Source: Rhyzopertha dominica
Taxonomy: Eukaryota; Arthropoda; Insecta; Coleoptera; Bostrichidae
Reading direction: 5' to 3'
Length of the DNA stretch: 64,000 nt
NCBI GenBank assembly: GCA_025024175.1
Contig: QCXZ01000137.1
Span: 66,712,680 to 66,776,679 of the forward strand
In this document: positions 1 to 12,400 of the stretch, piece after piece
Position numbering within the stretch: position 1 is the first letter of the stretch
Layout: every line of letters starts with the position of its first letter
Notes under the pieces: model-generated
Databases searched by the model: none
Seen by the model: only the letters and a program-made list of their open reading frames with translations
Told to the model about the DNA's origin: nothing
Translations under genes and position numbers: made by a program

Positions 1-1620
1 GACCACTGTTCTTCAGTTACGTTTTATTCTGCTATGATTCTCTCCACCGTTCTCCACTTGTAGCACGGTCATCCTACTTTGAGCTTGTTGCTGTTTTCCA
101 CGCCTTTTGTAGTATATGGGAAGCTTGGCAGGGTGCATTCGGCCAGTGAATGCTTTTCTTAGATGTTTCCGGTTTGATGTTGGCTTAACGCGGCTTCATT
201 GATCTCCTCCTCATGTGAGGTGATGTCTGAAGTTGCGTAGAGGTTTAAGACTTCTTCAATTATTATTTTATTGTCTTTTTTAAGCGGTATTCATGATTCA
301 TGTTTCCTTTTTTGATTGCTCTTTCATGATGATGTCGATGCTTCTTTCGGTGTTTTCATATGTGTTTATCCGTTCGTTTCCTAGAGAGTTTGGTCTAACG
401 TGATTAGTGGTTTTTTCTTATTTTTCTTACAAGGTGTTTGTTGCTGCTGTTGGTGACGTGTTCCACGTATATTTGGTAGTTTTGCTCTTGCTGAATTTCT
501 TTTTTCCACGATTACGTGATTTCTTGTATGCACTTGTCTAGATACACGAACTACTTCACTGTAACGACAATCACAATAACAATGTAAACGCAAGAACGTA
601 GCACTAGAACACATTATGAACTTAAAATCTTATAATTCACAATAATTGTTTGATTCCTGTTTGTGTTGCTGTTTCTTGATCGTATCGACGCTTTGAGTGA
701 TTTCGTATGTGCTTATCCATTCGCTTGTTGAATCTCTAGATGGGGTGATATTACTCCACTCGTCGTGTGTATTAGTATTTTTTCTTTTCTATACAGTGGA
801 GCTTCTTTAGGACTATCCCAATTTTTTGTGAATGGATTTGTTTACATGTTTTCCTGGTTTCTGTACAATTATTTCGCACTGTCATAGCGCTTTCTTACTT
901 ATTGCTTCTTTCTGTTCTTGTCACTATGATTTTTTCTTCCAGGTTTTCTTCTTATTTTTCTTGGGCGGTTTTTGTGTTCTTATTGGGTTGCCGTCTCCCG
1001 AGATTTTCTATACCACAATTGCGTGTCATTTCTTGTATACATTTTTTTAGACGCACTGAACTACTTCACTGTTATGACACCAACAATAACGACAACACAA
1101 GAACCTAACACTAGAAGACATTATGAAGAGATCTAAGAGTTGATAGCAATTGTTCGCTATGTCGCCGATCCTGAGCTAACCACAAGCTGTATTAATATTT
1201 GGGCTTATATACATTGGCAGCATATTCCCTTTTCCTTATACATCTATCTTATTGTCTTCTTCCGTTGATTCGTTGTTATCGTAAGAGACTTTTTATGTTT
1301 GTTTTTCGGAAAGAACGTCTGAAAAGGCGAAAGTAGTTTTTATTATTTTGCTGGTTAGTTGTTCGTTCTATACTTGTTCCTACTGGTGTATGTATTTTTT
1401 TAACAAGTTGACGTAATTACATTTGATCTAATTTTGGATATGCCTGTTTCTGTACATTTTACTACCCTCCCCTTTTATTGATTCGTTTTTATTGTAAGAA
1501 CGTCTAAAGGGACGAAAGCCGTTATTCCTGTTTTGTGGGTTAGTTGTTTATTCTACTTGTTAATACTCCGGCGTTTAAGTTTATTATTATTATTATTATT
1601 ATATCTTTTTAAGATCATAC
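1..1620. repeat. Diverged direct-repeat pairs in T-rich DNA
   Basis: No gene is visible. Two duplications can be seen. A block around 519-625 recurs at 1026-1130 (shared: ATTTCTTGTAT, AACTACTTCACTGT, ACACAAGAAC or similar, then ACATTATGAA). A block at 1270-1390 recurs at 1478-1575 (GATTCGTT, GTAAGA, AACGTCT, GGTTAGTTGTT). An (ATT)8 run sits at 1578-1602. This looks like an old, internally repeated mobile element, but I recognise no protein. Confidence 0.4.
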
Positions 1621-2879
1621 TGATGTTCTATAATCGCGCGTAAGGTAGATCGGGGTACCTACGTTTGGTCTATTTTTAGATGTATTGGTTTTACTCCGTT
1701 TTTTATACTTTCAAGGCCTGTTCTTTGTCTATCTTCAAGGTCTGTCAATCTGGGGTGGTTCGTTTCTACCTGCGTTTGACCGTTTCAGCCCCAAAATACG
1801 CTCGGTGTAGCGTTATATCGCACAAAATCCCGCACTTGGTTATACTAAGAGAGAGAAATAATACGTAATGTTGTTATTTATGCACATGCATACTTGCGTA
1901 CTTAGTAATTATTACGTTAGTCAATTATTTTTCTACTGTCTTATTTAATTTCAGTTCCTGTTGCATTCGGTGTGCCTTGTAGGGTGTTCCCTCACTTGGT
2001 CCAGCTAAGCTCAGGTAACAGGTATTCACCTGGGTTCTCAGGTGTGCCACCACTTTTACCACGCTAAGCACTTGTCCTCCACCTTATGACCATGCAAACT
2101 CACTAAACGTAGTTTAGTTGTTTATTAATTACACGAAAGGGAGTAAAACTCAAAGAGCCGTTCGGGTGCACGTCCGTATCCGACCAATTCAAGTGGAATA
2201 ATTGCTTGGTAGCAAAATTTTCCTCTACATTTTAATCAATTTACTTTATACTTCTAACAAGATTTGTACGCTCTATTTTGTGACTGATCCATTCAACTTA
2301 TTTGTAATGAATTATTTGATGCGTGACTACCCCAAAACATCTGGACTATGTTAAAAATTTATCGGCATTCAGTGCATTACAGTGTGCACGTGTTTTGTTA
2401 ATTCTCCAGTATTCTACTGGTTTTCACTTCATTTGATGGCAGCGCTGTGAGGCTTGGAATGTTGGGGATAAGTATTATTCCATAAACTTGCTTAATTCTA
2501 TGAGCATCTAGACTGTTATTGTAAATCAGTCTGTTTACATCTATAGCGAACCTCGTCCAACAGTTTTGGCTGTGAGGCGAATGACTGTATTTTTCTTATC
2601 TCCTATCAACTTTCTACCCTTCCGTGGCCTTTCCGCTTGGTTTATTTATCGGTCACACATATCATCTCTTAGGTGCACAAGTATCATGTCCCCGTATATA
2701 CATATACATATGTAGGTAGTCATATTCTCACCTGTGCATTACGCTAATCAGTCGTAACTGCGATTTAAAATCTAGTAGTTCTTCAGTCATTTGCTTGCCA
2801 GGTTTTTAGACCTGTGGGATTATTACAAACAGACACCAAGTTAACAAGAGCAGGATCTAAACCATAAAGGTTTTCTGCG
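1621..2879. other. No gene seen
   Basis: Unremarkable intronic or intergenic DNA. A GC-richer segment at about 1975-2165 (short TCACTTGGTCCAGC / CACCTGGGTT / GTGCCACCAC stretches) looks like part of a repeat, but I cannot name it. There is a short TATACATA run near 2695. Confidence 0.3.
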
Positions 2880-4464
2880 ACTCGTACAGTGGAAATGTTG
2901 CTCAGTTTAGGGACATTAAATCACTCCTTCAATCCATTCAAGTGGAATATACCGCACGCGAAGACAACAACAAAACAAACAATTAAGAGCTACTATTGCA
3001 ACCATCTAGCAAAACGATTCTTCTTTGGACTTTGAGGATATTGTGGGTGAAGTCCTTGAGCGTCAAAAGAGAAAAAATAATTAGGTTTGAGGTAATATAA
3101 TCTGCTGAGAATAGCTCTCGAGAACAAACAGAATTGCATGAATCTGCAGTCACTAACAACATTTTATTCTTGTTTATAGCAACTCTTCGCTAGTTTTCAT
3201 AGTTTAAGCCCTTGCGTTCCTGGTCTCACAAGACCTTCAAAAGTTGTTCTTTTCAAATAACGTGAAGTGTTCACCTTCATTAGAAAAGCTAAACATCTAT
3301 GCGGTATCGAAAATTATGGATATGTCCTAATAAAAGGCACATAACAAAAAAATCTACGCAGAAGTAGCGACTCGCATGATTAACGGTAAAACTAATCTAA
3401 AAATGCAGCACTTATTAAGGGTAAACCTCAAATTGTATCTGTTAATTCCAAAAGACTATATCACCCAATTACAACTTAAGTTGGTATTATCAGAATGTCA
3501 GCGGTTTACGTTCGAAAGTAACTAACCTTTGTAACTGCTGTTCTGCTTATTGCAATTACTGAAACGTGGCTAAAGCCTGATTGGCGGTAAAGAAACGTTT
3601 CCAAATAATTATATTGTTAAAAATTGAAAACTGATCCATATTCTCAACGTGGAATTATAATTAATTAATTCTTCTTTAAGAAAATTGTTCTTCAAGTGTA
3701 ATTTACTATTTTCTTTTATTGTAAAGCGCTTTCGATTACAAGGTAGTCATCGTCAGTACAACAAAGTTCAAAATATAGAAACAAGAAACTTTTATAATTC
3801 GATTGACAATGTCAAAAAAATTAGAAAGAAGCAAAGAAATTCTCTAAAATTGTTAGCGAATAAAATTTTACTATTTTAAATGATTCTTGTAATTTCAGTT
3901 GTCCTGTTTTAAACTACTTATTTGATCTAAATTAATATTATATATATATTTTCGAAATGATAATGCAGAACTTCAACGGGCTTTTCTAGAGGAAATAGAT
4001 TAGGAATAGGCTTAAAGCTTAGAGCTGGACTTATAGGATTTGACGGCGTACCTCATTGCAGGCGTTAAAGTCTACGCTTTGCTTTAACCATATCCTATTT
4101 TTGTTCGTATTATTCATACAACTTCATATCTCCTCATAGGAAATTGATTTATTTTTTGATGCTATAATTCCGCTACGATGCATGATGTTTATGAAATATT
4201 TGTTGGTGATTTCAACTGCCCTAATGGTTTAGGCATTAGTTACAGAATAGCAGTAATATTTTGTTGGAATTCGTATTTTACTTCGTTTGCTCTGTGGATA
4301 GATCAGAATATGCTTTGATTAGCGAGGATGCGTACCATCCACTTTTTAAAGGTAACTCAGAGGTATTAGAATTATATTAAAAGGAAAAGGGTATCCCGCG
4401 CATACCTTGAACGAACAGATGCTTTTTGATCCAACTGACATTGTCAATACGTTTTATCCAATCC

Positions 4465-4487
4465 ATTAATTAATTAATTAATTAATC
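4465..4487. repeat. (TTAA)n microsatellite
   Basis: Five to six tandem ATTA units lie within the LINE remnant. Confidence 0.8.
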
Positions 4488-5506
4488 AATGAGCTGGCTT
4501 TTACAACCAAAAGAAACTTAGGTTCGTTAACAGTTATAAATAATATCAAGAACGAGGAAATACTTGGAATCTTTGAAAAAGTGACGATGCATATAAATTG
4601 GGGGTTGATGATATTCCAAAGTTTTTTTTACTTTTCAGTTGCATCTCAACACATTCAATATTCTCCGACCATTCCTTAATCCTATTCTAAAAAATTATAG
4701 AGGTATAGCTTTACTGCCTAATTCCGCCAAGATTTTCGAAGCTACATTATAAAGTAAATTATATTCTTCTGCTGAGCAGTTAATATCAACAAAACAGCAC
4801 GGATTTATGCCGAGTAAATAAACGAAATTGAATCTTGTTGTTTTTTTCAGTATTATTCTGCGGCTTTAGATAATAGAGGGCAAGTCGATGTCATTTACAC
4901 TGATTTCCGAAAAGCTTTCGACTAAATTGACCATCACATTTTATTTTTAGGACTAGAAAACTTAGAATTGTCGGAGCCGTTATACGCATCATTGTTTACT
5001 GCCTTAAGACTGATTTTTTTTCTTATTTGATCTAAAAATGGACTATGACTGCCTAATTTGGCATGTTATTCGTAAAATTTATTGCCAAAAGCTTGAGGCA
5101 ATTTTTAACATTTGTAGTTTTTAGACGGGACGGAGATTGTCCGCCCCACGGATTCAATCATTTTGAACTGCTGCATGGATTTCAGTTATTTGAGAACTCG
5201 ACGTAATATCACTCTAACTAGTTTCTGAATGGAGAGGTTAACTGTACCGAACTTGTAAGTAAACTAAATTTCCTTGCCTCCCTGTTCGGTTCCAAACAAC
5301 AGCAGTTATTTTATTGCCTTACTCCAAAACTAATTGCTAAAGATAAAAATATTTTTAACGATAGTTTAAAATCGTTAGGCAGGCTGACTGCTCTTGTTTT
5401 GCATTCTTTATTGTTTTATATTCATGTTATGATTGCTTATTACTATGACAGTGTATCACTATTGCACTGCTAAGTTATAACTTCTTTATAATTCTTATTC
5501 CTGTAT

Positions 5507-5509
<3 letters not shown>

Positions 5510-5567
<58 letters not shown>

Positions 5568-5575
5568 CATCATCA
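5510..5575 (+). repeat. (ATT)n tail of LINE
   Basis: A run of about 20 ATT units directly follows the ORF2 C-terminal remnant. The same tail follows the LINE end at 20985-21012, which supports it being the element's 3' terminus rather than an unrelated microsatellite. Confidence 0.8.
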
Positions 5576-6326
5576 AAATTATTACTATTACTATTTATTA
5601 CTATAAATGAAAGAAACATAGGTAATTGAATTATTCCAAGCTTTCTCGTAATGGCAATGATCTACGTTTACCATTCAAGAAGCGCTCCGTCTACAACTGT
5701 ACTCCATTCAGTGCCGCAGAGTTAGTAAAACATGTAGTCGCTTAATTAGATATCAATTAATCAGTTAAGATATAATTAAAGTTAATTGCGGATCGTACCG
5801 GAGCGGTTTAGTTGGTCTCGCTCTGTATATTTCCAGGCAATTTTATCATATTACGAGTTTAGCCAGTAAAACACGTAGGTATAACAATCAAGCTCTTGCG
5901 TTTGGTGTTCTAATTGTCAACGGAACGTGGAAAATTTCCAGGCTTCCCGCTATTCCATTAGGTACACCGAGTGTGTCTTGTCTGACATAAAAAATAACTG
6001 GATTTTTATTCGTGTCTGGTTTTGTACAAAGCACGCTTCATTGAAGGCAATGAGTGGGTATGGTAATTTTTGCCGATAAACAACGCAGGACAAACTTATA
6101 TTATTGAAANGCAAAACTCTGCAATTAGAACCAGAAGTAAACAGATTTAGAAAAAAAAAGCCATGACAAAGAAACATGGTACCATAGTACGCAATTGTTT
6201 TTAAGACACAAGCTTTGAAAAGTGAAATACAAATCCAAAACAATTAACTGTTATTTGACATCTGAAAATAACACTGAAATTACAAGTTACTATTAGAACA
6301 TGCATTTATTATGTAATTTGTTTCAG
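5576..6326. other. Presumed intron upstream of exon 1
   Basis: No coding sequence is recognised. The stretch 5640-5890 is less AT-rich and non-repetitive, and could hold regulatory sequence. The terminal 15 bases form the polypyrimidine tract and acceptor for exon 1. Confidence 0.35.
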
Positions 6327-6413
6327 GGCCACAAGAAGATGCGAAGCCCATTATACTGTATAAGGCGAATATTATTGGTGCCATTAGTGAATTTACTAGT
6401 ATGCCTTTCAATG
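6327..6413 (+). CDS. Exon 1 of ZP gene: short leader and signal peptide
   Basis: The exon is bounded by a strong acceptor (TTTGTTTCAG ending at 6326) and a strong donor (ATG|GTAAGTA, GT at 6414-6415). The ATG at 6339 has an A at -3. It opens 25 codons: a basic stretch (RSPLYCIRR) followed by a hydrophobic run (ILLVPLVNLLVCL), a textbook signal peptide. Bases 6327-6338 are then 5' leader, so at least one non-coding exon lies upstream, possibly outside the window. A second frame is also open across the exon, but it has no signal peptide and does not join exon 2 in phase. The choice of frame therefore rests on the signal peptide and on phase 0 continuity with 54426. Confidence 0.75.
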
Positions 6414-9400
6414 GTAAGTACTTACTATGCATTTGTTTCTCACTGTAAATATTAGTTTCATACAGGACAACCCATCAGACATATTAATAAATACATATGT
6501 ATACCTATAATAATTGAAAATAAGTTTTCCTTCTATAATATTCGTAAATTCCTATTTTTCAACTGAGAGTATTTACTCCGCAACTAGAATATCTTGATTA
6601 ATACTAGCATTTGTGTGCTGTGCTTTTCTCTACAATGTTTGCTTTCCAGCAACCTTTTTAAAAATAGGTGTTGCATGAGAAACCTCCCATAAAGCGAGTA
6701 AATATCCCCGCAGTAGAATTTGCGGATTATATTTTTGGGGAATAACACATTTATTTCTAAAAAAAATTTCTAATAGCTGTTACAAACACAAACACAACTT
6801 ATTTAAGACAAAGGAAACAAGGTACGTAACAGACCTCTAAAACGTAAAGTAGGCAGTATACAAAATCAAAGATATTTGGAGGTTGTTAAAATTAAATCAC
6901 TAATAAAAGATCGCTTTTACTTAACTTCAAAATAAAACAGTAAAAGCATTAAAAAAATAAAAAACAAAACATAAACAAAACGAAATAACATAAAAGAAAC
7001 GAATTGGCTAAAATAGTATGAAGTATGTTCTTTTTTTCTGAAATGATGAACACATAAACTCAGTGTCTAAAATGCCAATTTGCTGGGATATTGACTATAG
7101 TGAGATCCGAAAAATTAGTCGCTCTTTTAGCCACAATGGTAGAACTGTCGAAAATTGTACTAAAAAATAAAAAATACTAAATATCCTAATATTTTATAGA
7201 AACTTGCAATTTTTTTTATAAATAGATTTGAAGCAGCTATTTGAACTAGCCGAATACAATTACAATAAATGAAATGGGATAGTACCAATGAAATAAAACA
7301 AGTGTACGTGTGTTGGGAATTTATAAGGTCTTGAAAATGTCGAACGTGTAAAAGTAAATAAAAGAACGACACTTGATCCCTGTTTAGAGCCCTTGTGTTC
7401 TGTTACTTAGGCACTTTTCTCTGTTCAAGACAGACCTCTACAAACCACAGCACTTTTCGATAACCTGCCGAAATGCATTATTGTTCGTTTCCATGAATGT
7501 TTGAATGTGTTTTGCTTATTTCAATTAGCTTAAAAGATTAAATATAATGTGCATGGCAATAAAATACAGAACAGAGTTCAAATCAACTCGGTTAACCCAC
7601 AGTGTGTATATAAATTCAATGGTCGTTTAGTCAGCCTTATCAATACAAATTTCACACTGGCAGAACAAAAATTATTAATTGAAGGCTCAAAAAATAACCC
7701 AAATCCAGTGTGGAATTTTTTTTTAAAATATTAGTTAAAATGAACCAAATGAATGAGCGAAAACTGTAGAATAAACGTGTGCTGATTTACATAACGAAAA
7801 ATGCTGAAATTAGATTAATAAAAAAACGTGCAAATGATCTTCACTGATTATTCAGGTGATAAGGCAATATAACTGTGGCTCTGAAAACAGATTAGTGCCA
7901 AACTGAGTTGAATAACTTTGGCTACTGTGGCGCGTCAGCGTCACTACTGTTAATGCCATCATTTCTGGATCACAGTTTTCAGAAAACAAAAAAAGTAATG
8001 TGAATAAAAAAATAATTTATAATTTTGTTACTTATCATATTTACTAATAATTGTTATCTGCTGTTTTATCGTAAATATAAAGTGCTGAACAATCCNTACT
8101 GTCATTCCTCAAATATATAATGTACGGATTGTTCAGCACTTTATATTTACGATGAAACAGCAGATAACAATTATTATTAAATATGATAAGTAGCAAAATT
8201 ATAAATTATTTTTTAATTGACATTATTTTTATTGTTTTCTGAGAACTGTGATCCAGAAATGCTGGCATTAACAGTAGTGACGCTGACGCGGTCGTCGCCA
8301 CAACTTATTAAACATAAACTCCTTTTCAAAATTAAATCGCATTCTACAGGCCAGTTCCAAAAAGACGCCACTCCAAATCTATACGGTCCACCAAAAATTA
8401 AAAAAAATGCAGAATTCCTTTGAGACCAGTCGTTTCTTACGTTAATGCTCCATCATGTAAACTATGGAGATTTTTCAACAATATTTTGGCGCAATCAACT
8501 GAATGCTACTCTAAATAAGGTGAGAAACACTCCTTGGATAGAATAGTAAAAAGAATTATCAGTACCTAATAACGCTTTTTTTGTGTTCTTCTATTATTTG
8601 TACTTTCAACAATTCCCAATGGTATAACAAATAATTTCCACCTATCAAACAATAAAAAAGCTGAATTGTAAATATTGTCGAAATATGCAAGATCAAAATT
8701 ATTTTACGCTTAAGAGGGGCATTTACTTGGAGCGATCGGGCAAAATGTAAACTATGCAACCCATGTTACCAGCGGGACATGGGACGTAAGAGGGTAGCCG
8801 ATAGGTTGAAATTACGCAAAGATCAGACGGGCTAAACTAATATTTGGAAAATTGCTGACTGTAGCGTGTGCATAAAAAAGTAAGCATAATATTAGTAACT
8901 TACTATGATATTATACCAGATTATTCAAAATATGGAATAACCCATTTATTTCTGTAAATATGAACTATATAACATTTCATTCTAACTGCATGTCGACTAT
9001 GATTTTTGGAGGAACTTTTATAATAATTTTCATTCCGCCTCCCCATTGCTTCGGCAGACAGTAAATTAATGTGAAAGAGCTTTTAACATTAAACTTGTCA
9101 CGTGTATTTAGACATAAAGGCTTAGAAATCCGGTCATATCGGAATAAATCGTACACCGCACGATCATTCCCGACAGGTTTGCATCTTAGCCTCACTGTTC
9201 TCTGGATACCATGCGACGGATCTGGTGGGGATGGGCATTCGCATTCCGCTCTCTTGACGGGCTCGTGCGAAAGGGTTTGCGGTTTTAGATTTTTTGAATG
9301 TTTTTACTTATTTATCGTGCTCATGTTTTTGGTGGTGTACAAAGAAATATGTAGCTACAACGTGGAGTTCGAATTTTTCGTTTATGTGCCTTAGTTTTCG

Positions 9401-12400
9401 AGNTATAACTCGCCAAAAATACGCATTTTTAAGCAAAATATAACAACAAATATTTACATTACCGTACCAAATTCAGAAAAAACTCGAACTCTACGTTGTA
9501 GCTACATCTTTTGTCATTGCCGTGTCGAAATTTCACTTCGAAAAAGTTTCGAATAACTCGGTAAAATGTAAAACGGTAGGTGCTTAAAATGACCCGATTC
9601 GCTCTAGGTAAACGCCCCTCTTAATGACATATTCTACCGATAAAACTATGAGCTGCCAATGGGTTCGCATTTGTCTCCAATCTTGGCCGAAACTTTATTG
9701 TCAAATTTTGAAGATATCTCTTTACAACAAAAATCTAAATTATGAAGAATGCATTATTCTGGATCAGATATGTTGCTATTTTATTTATTGCTATTTATTC
9801 TTAAAATTTTTAAATATACTAAACAAAAAATCCAATTTACGTTATGGAAAGGAAATGATATAACACATGATACATGAAACAAAGCACATTCAAACTATCA
9901 GCAGGTTTTCAAGCCAACGATACTGAAGAAAATAATCAAACGTCACTTATCTTACATATGTAACATAATTATTATTGCTTTCATAGTTTAGAGCATTATC
10001 AATTTATTTAGAAGTACAACTGCTCTGTTACGAACTTTTTCTGAAACCAATCTGGTCTTCAAGCAAAATTTGTCGTTCTCCATCTTTTTTAAAATATCTG
10101 TAACTCGAAACAGTATAATATAGTAGTGCAATTCTCCTACCGTTACAGCTCTGCAATACTATTTACCCTTCATTTATAGGCACAGTTTGAACGGCACGCG
10201 ACCCTTTATAAATCAATGTCTCTCTTTGTAATTTTGGGAATTTCCAGTGCCATCCTCCGAAAATCGGACCTAAATAGGATTATTTGCGGCAACTTATGGG
10301 GGACAGCTTGCTGTTCGAGATTAAAGATAAATTTTATTGCACGGTTATAATAACGGTAAGAGAATTGCATTACTATAATAGACTGCACATCATTAGGAAG
10401 ACCAAATAATAATTTCTTTGAAAAGGGCGTTACCACCACTTCTAGAGAAAAATGTACTAATCTGTTATATGTATTGAAGATACATAGTTATTGTTTCGTC
10501 AGGATCGCTTAGGTGTGTCAGATTTGTCGCGTATATTTAATTTTAGACATCAAATATAGATATAGACAGCAAAGTTTACTATACTCCGATCACCGAATAG
10601 ATGGAGTGATCATGTGAATTGTAAGCATCTTGCACATTATCGGATTTAATGCTGTTTATTCAAGTCCGACTTAATCTTTATAACAAATTTTTGACTACTA
10701 AACAATTAACAAAAAAATTATGAAATGATTATGGTTTAAAAATTACGTGAAGAACACGCATCATGATCACTTCATCTGTTCGGTGATCGGAGTATAGTAG
10801 TACTTTCAGGCAGGCTACAAGAATACTGAATGAAATTTGCGTTTTCTTTCTCTGGCACAGGGTAAAGTACCGTTACGAATTTGCGAATTTTTTATCATGA
10901 AACTTGTAATTTGCCCAATATGACCTACAAAAGCAAAGCTTACAAAAAAAGATAAACCAATTTAGATATATACACATTCAAAAAAATAGTGATGGTTGGA
11001 ATGCTTACGTGGTTATAGATAATTAATACTAAGTGGCCCTAATAACTAGTGAACCTATTTATTTATGCAAAAAACGCACGAAACACGATTAGAATATTTA
11101 TTATTACGTCTATTGTTGAAGCATATACACGCAAATTTGTTTCCATCCATTTATCTACATCAAATAACCTCTTGGAGATGCAGTAGGGCTGTTTCCCAAG
11201 ATTTTTGCTGGCGATACGGACCTGCGGCGTTCGTTGCATGCCTGAAATGTATCTCACATGTTTATTTCATAAATTGCTGGTCAGCATTTTCCGGCTTGCA
11301 TACAATGTAAGCCAATAAATTACCTTTGCTTTGACAAGGCAAAAGCCATCGATGAATTAAGATTCAGATACGCATCGCCGTCTGCTACCATCGAAAAAAT
11401 CCGACCCGCCACACACGCAACTACGTACCTGAAATTTATACGCAAACTAACTGTAAAATTGCACACCAGCCTTCAATAAATTGCTGCTCTATATCCCATA
11501 GGATCTGTAATAGCACGCTAATAAAGTGGTCGGAAATATATCGGATTAGTCCGGTAATACGCGCAACTAACAACATTACAGGAAATTGTTTATTGAGACC
11601 GACTGTATTCCTGAAAGTGGTCGAACATGATTTAGCCGTAGAATAGCGTCACACCACGCTGGTAGAGCGTTGAGAATGGGATTATGGTTGGTCGTTTGCT
11701 GGAGCCGGCCACAAGTAATACCGTTTTAGCCGCTATTAATTTCTTTATAATTTCTTTGTTGTTGACGTAAAAGAAATTTATTCTGGCCTAGTGGTGGTTC
11801 TAAATTCGTTCTTATTATGTCAACGAAACTTCTATGCTCTTCCATATAACATTTACAAACGCAGTGCAACACAGAGGGGGTAAATGTTACCTATTTTTTT
11901 AATATTAGTTTTGTACCAGAACAAATGATATTATCAAGATTTGAAACCCGCTGATGCCGTTTTTAAAAAGTATTTATTTTCAACTACTTAAAATTGTGCA
12001 AAAAATACTTAAAATTCTAATTAAAAGAGCTTATCAGTTGCAAGGTGCGATACCATAGAGAACTGAATAACGGCTGCCTGATGGCCTTGTTCTTGCTTTA
12101 TGATTGTAGTACTTGTCACTTGCGAAGTACTATGAATACCTAGTCGTTGTTAACCACAACAGTTTTGCAACTTGTGATATCCATTAGGTTACATTTATGT
12201 TGTATTGGCTTTTCAGTGAATAAAACTGTTTCAACAATTATTGTTCTGCATTCTTCGTCTGTCCATTGATATACGTCATTAAAACTTAGACTGTATTTTT
12301 TTGGGGGTATAATTGAAATACTTTGGCAATTTTNAATCAGATATACTGGGGACGAATTTGCGATAATTGGTTTCAAAATTGGAATTTGGAGGAGAAATAT

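Larger units (their letters stand above)
2880..5575 (+). mobile_element. Degenerate non-LTR retrotransposon (Jockey/CR1-like LINE), ORF1 and ORF2 remnants
   Basis: Remnants occur in the order of a complete LINE. ORF1-like text (FEDIVGEVLERQKRKNN) is at about 3016-3081. Endonuclease signatures follow: AITETWLKPDW at about 3544-3588 and VGDFNCPN at about 4202-4225. Reverse-transcriptase motifs are NYRGIALLPNSAKIFE at about 4693-4740 and VDVIYTDFRKAFD at about 4884-4923. A C-terminal SKLNF segment lies near 5260. It ends in an (ATT)n tail at 5510-5575. Stops and frameshifts throughout show that it is dead. The endonuclease-RT order and simple-repeat tail fit a target-primed LINE of the Jockey/CR1 clades; the exact clade is inferred. 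Confidence 0.8.
7549..9863 (+). mobile_element. Penelope-like element (PLE-1), degenerate, interrupted
   Basis: Penelope-type reverse-transcriptase text appears in the right order. An N-terminal segment is at 7549-7734 (NFTLAEQKLLIEGSKNNPNP, like the LT-x-AE-x-LLxxGLK motif of these proteins). PNLYGPPKIKK is at about 8375-8405, then PLRPVVSYVNAPSCKL in a shifted frame at 8420-8465. LPMGSHLSPILAE lies just after 9650, followed by a decayed YVDD region (FWIRYVAILF) near 9760. The two halves are split by a TTAA-flanked transposon (8714-9620), and the region also carries a large hairpin (7931-8290). Frameshifts and stops make it inactive. Confidence 0.75.

Noticed and set aside
6327..6413. Alternative frame of exon 1 (PQEDAKPIILYKAN...)
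   Set aside because: It is open, but gives no initiation codon or signal peptide, and joining it to exon 2 in phase would require a different exon 2 frame.
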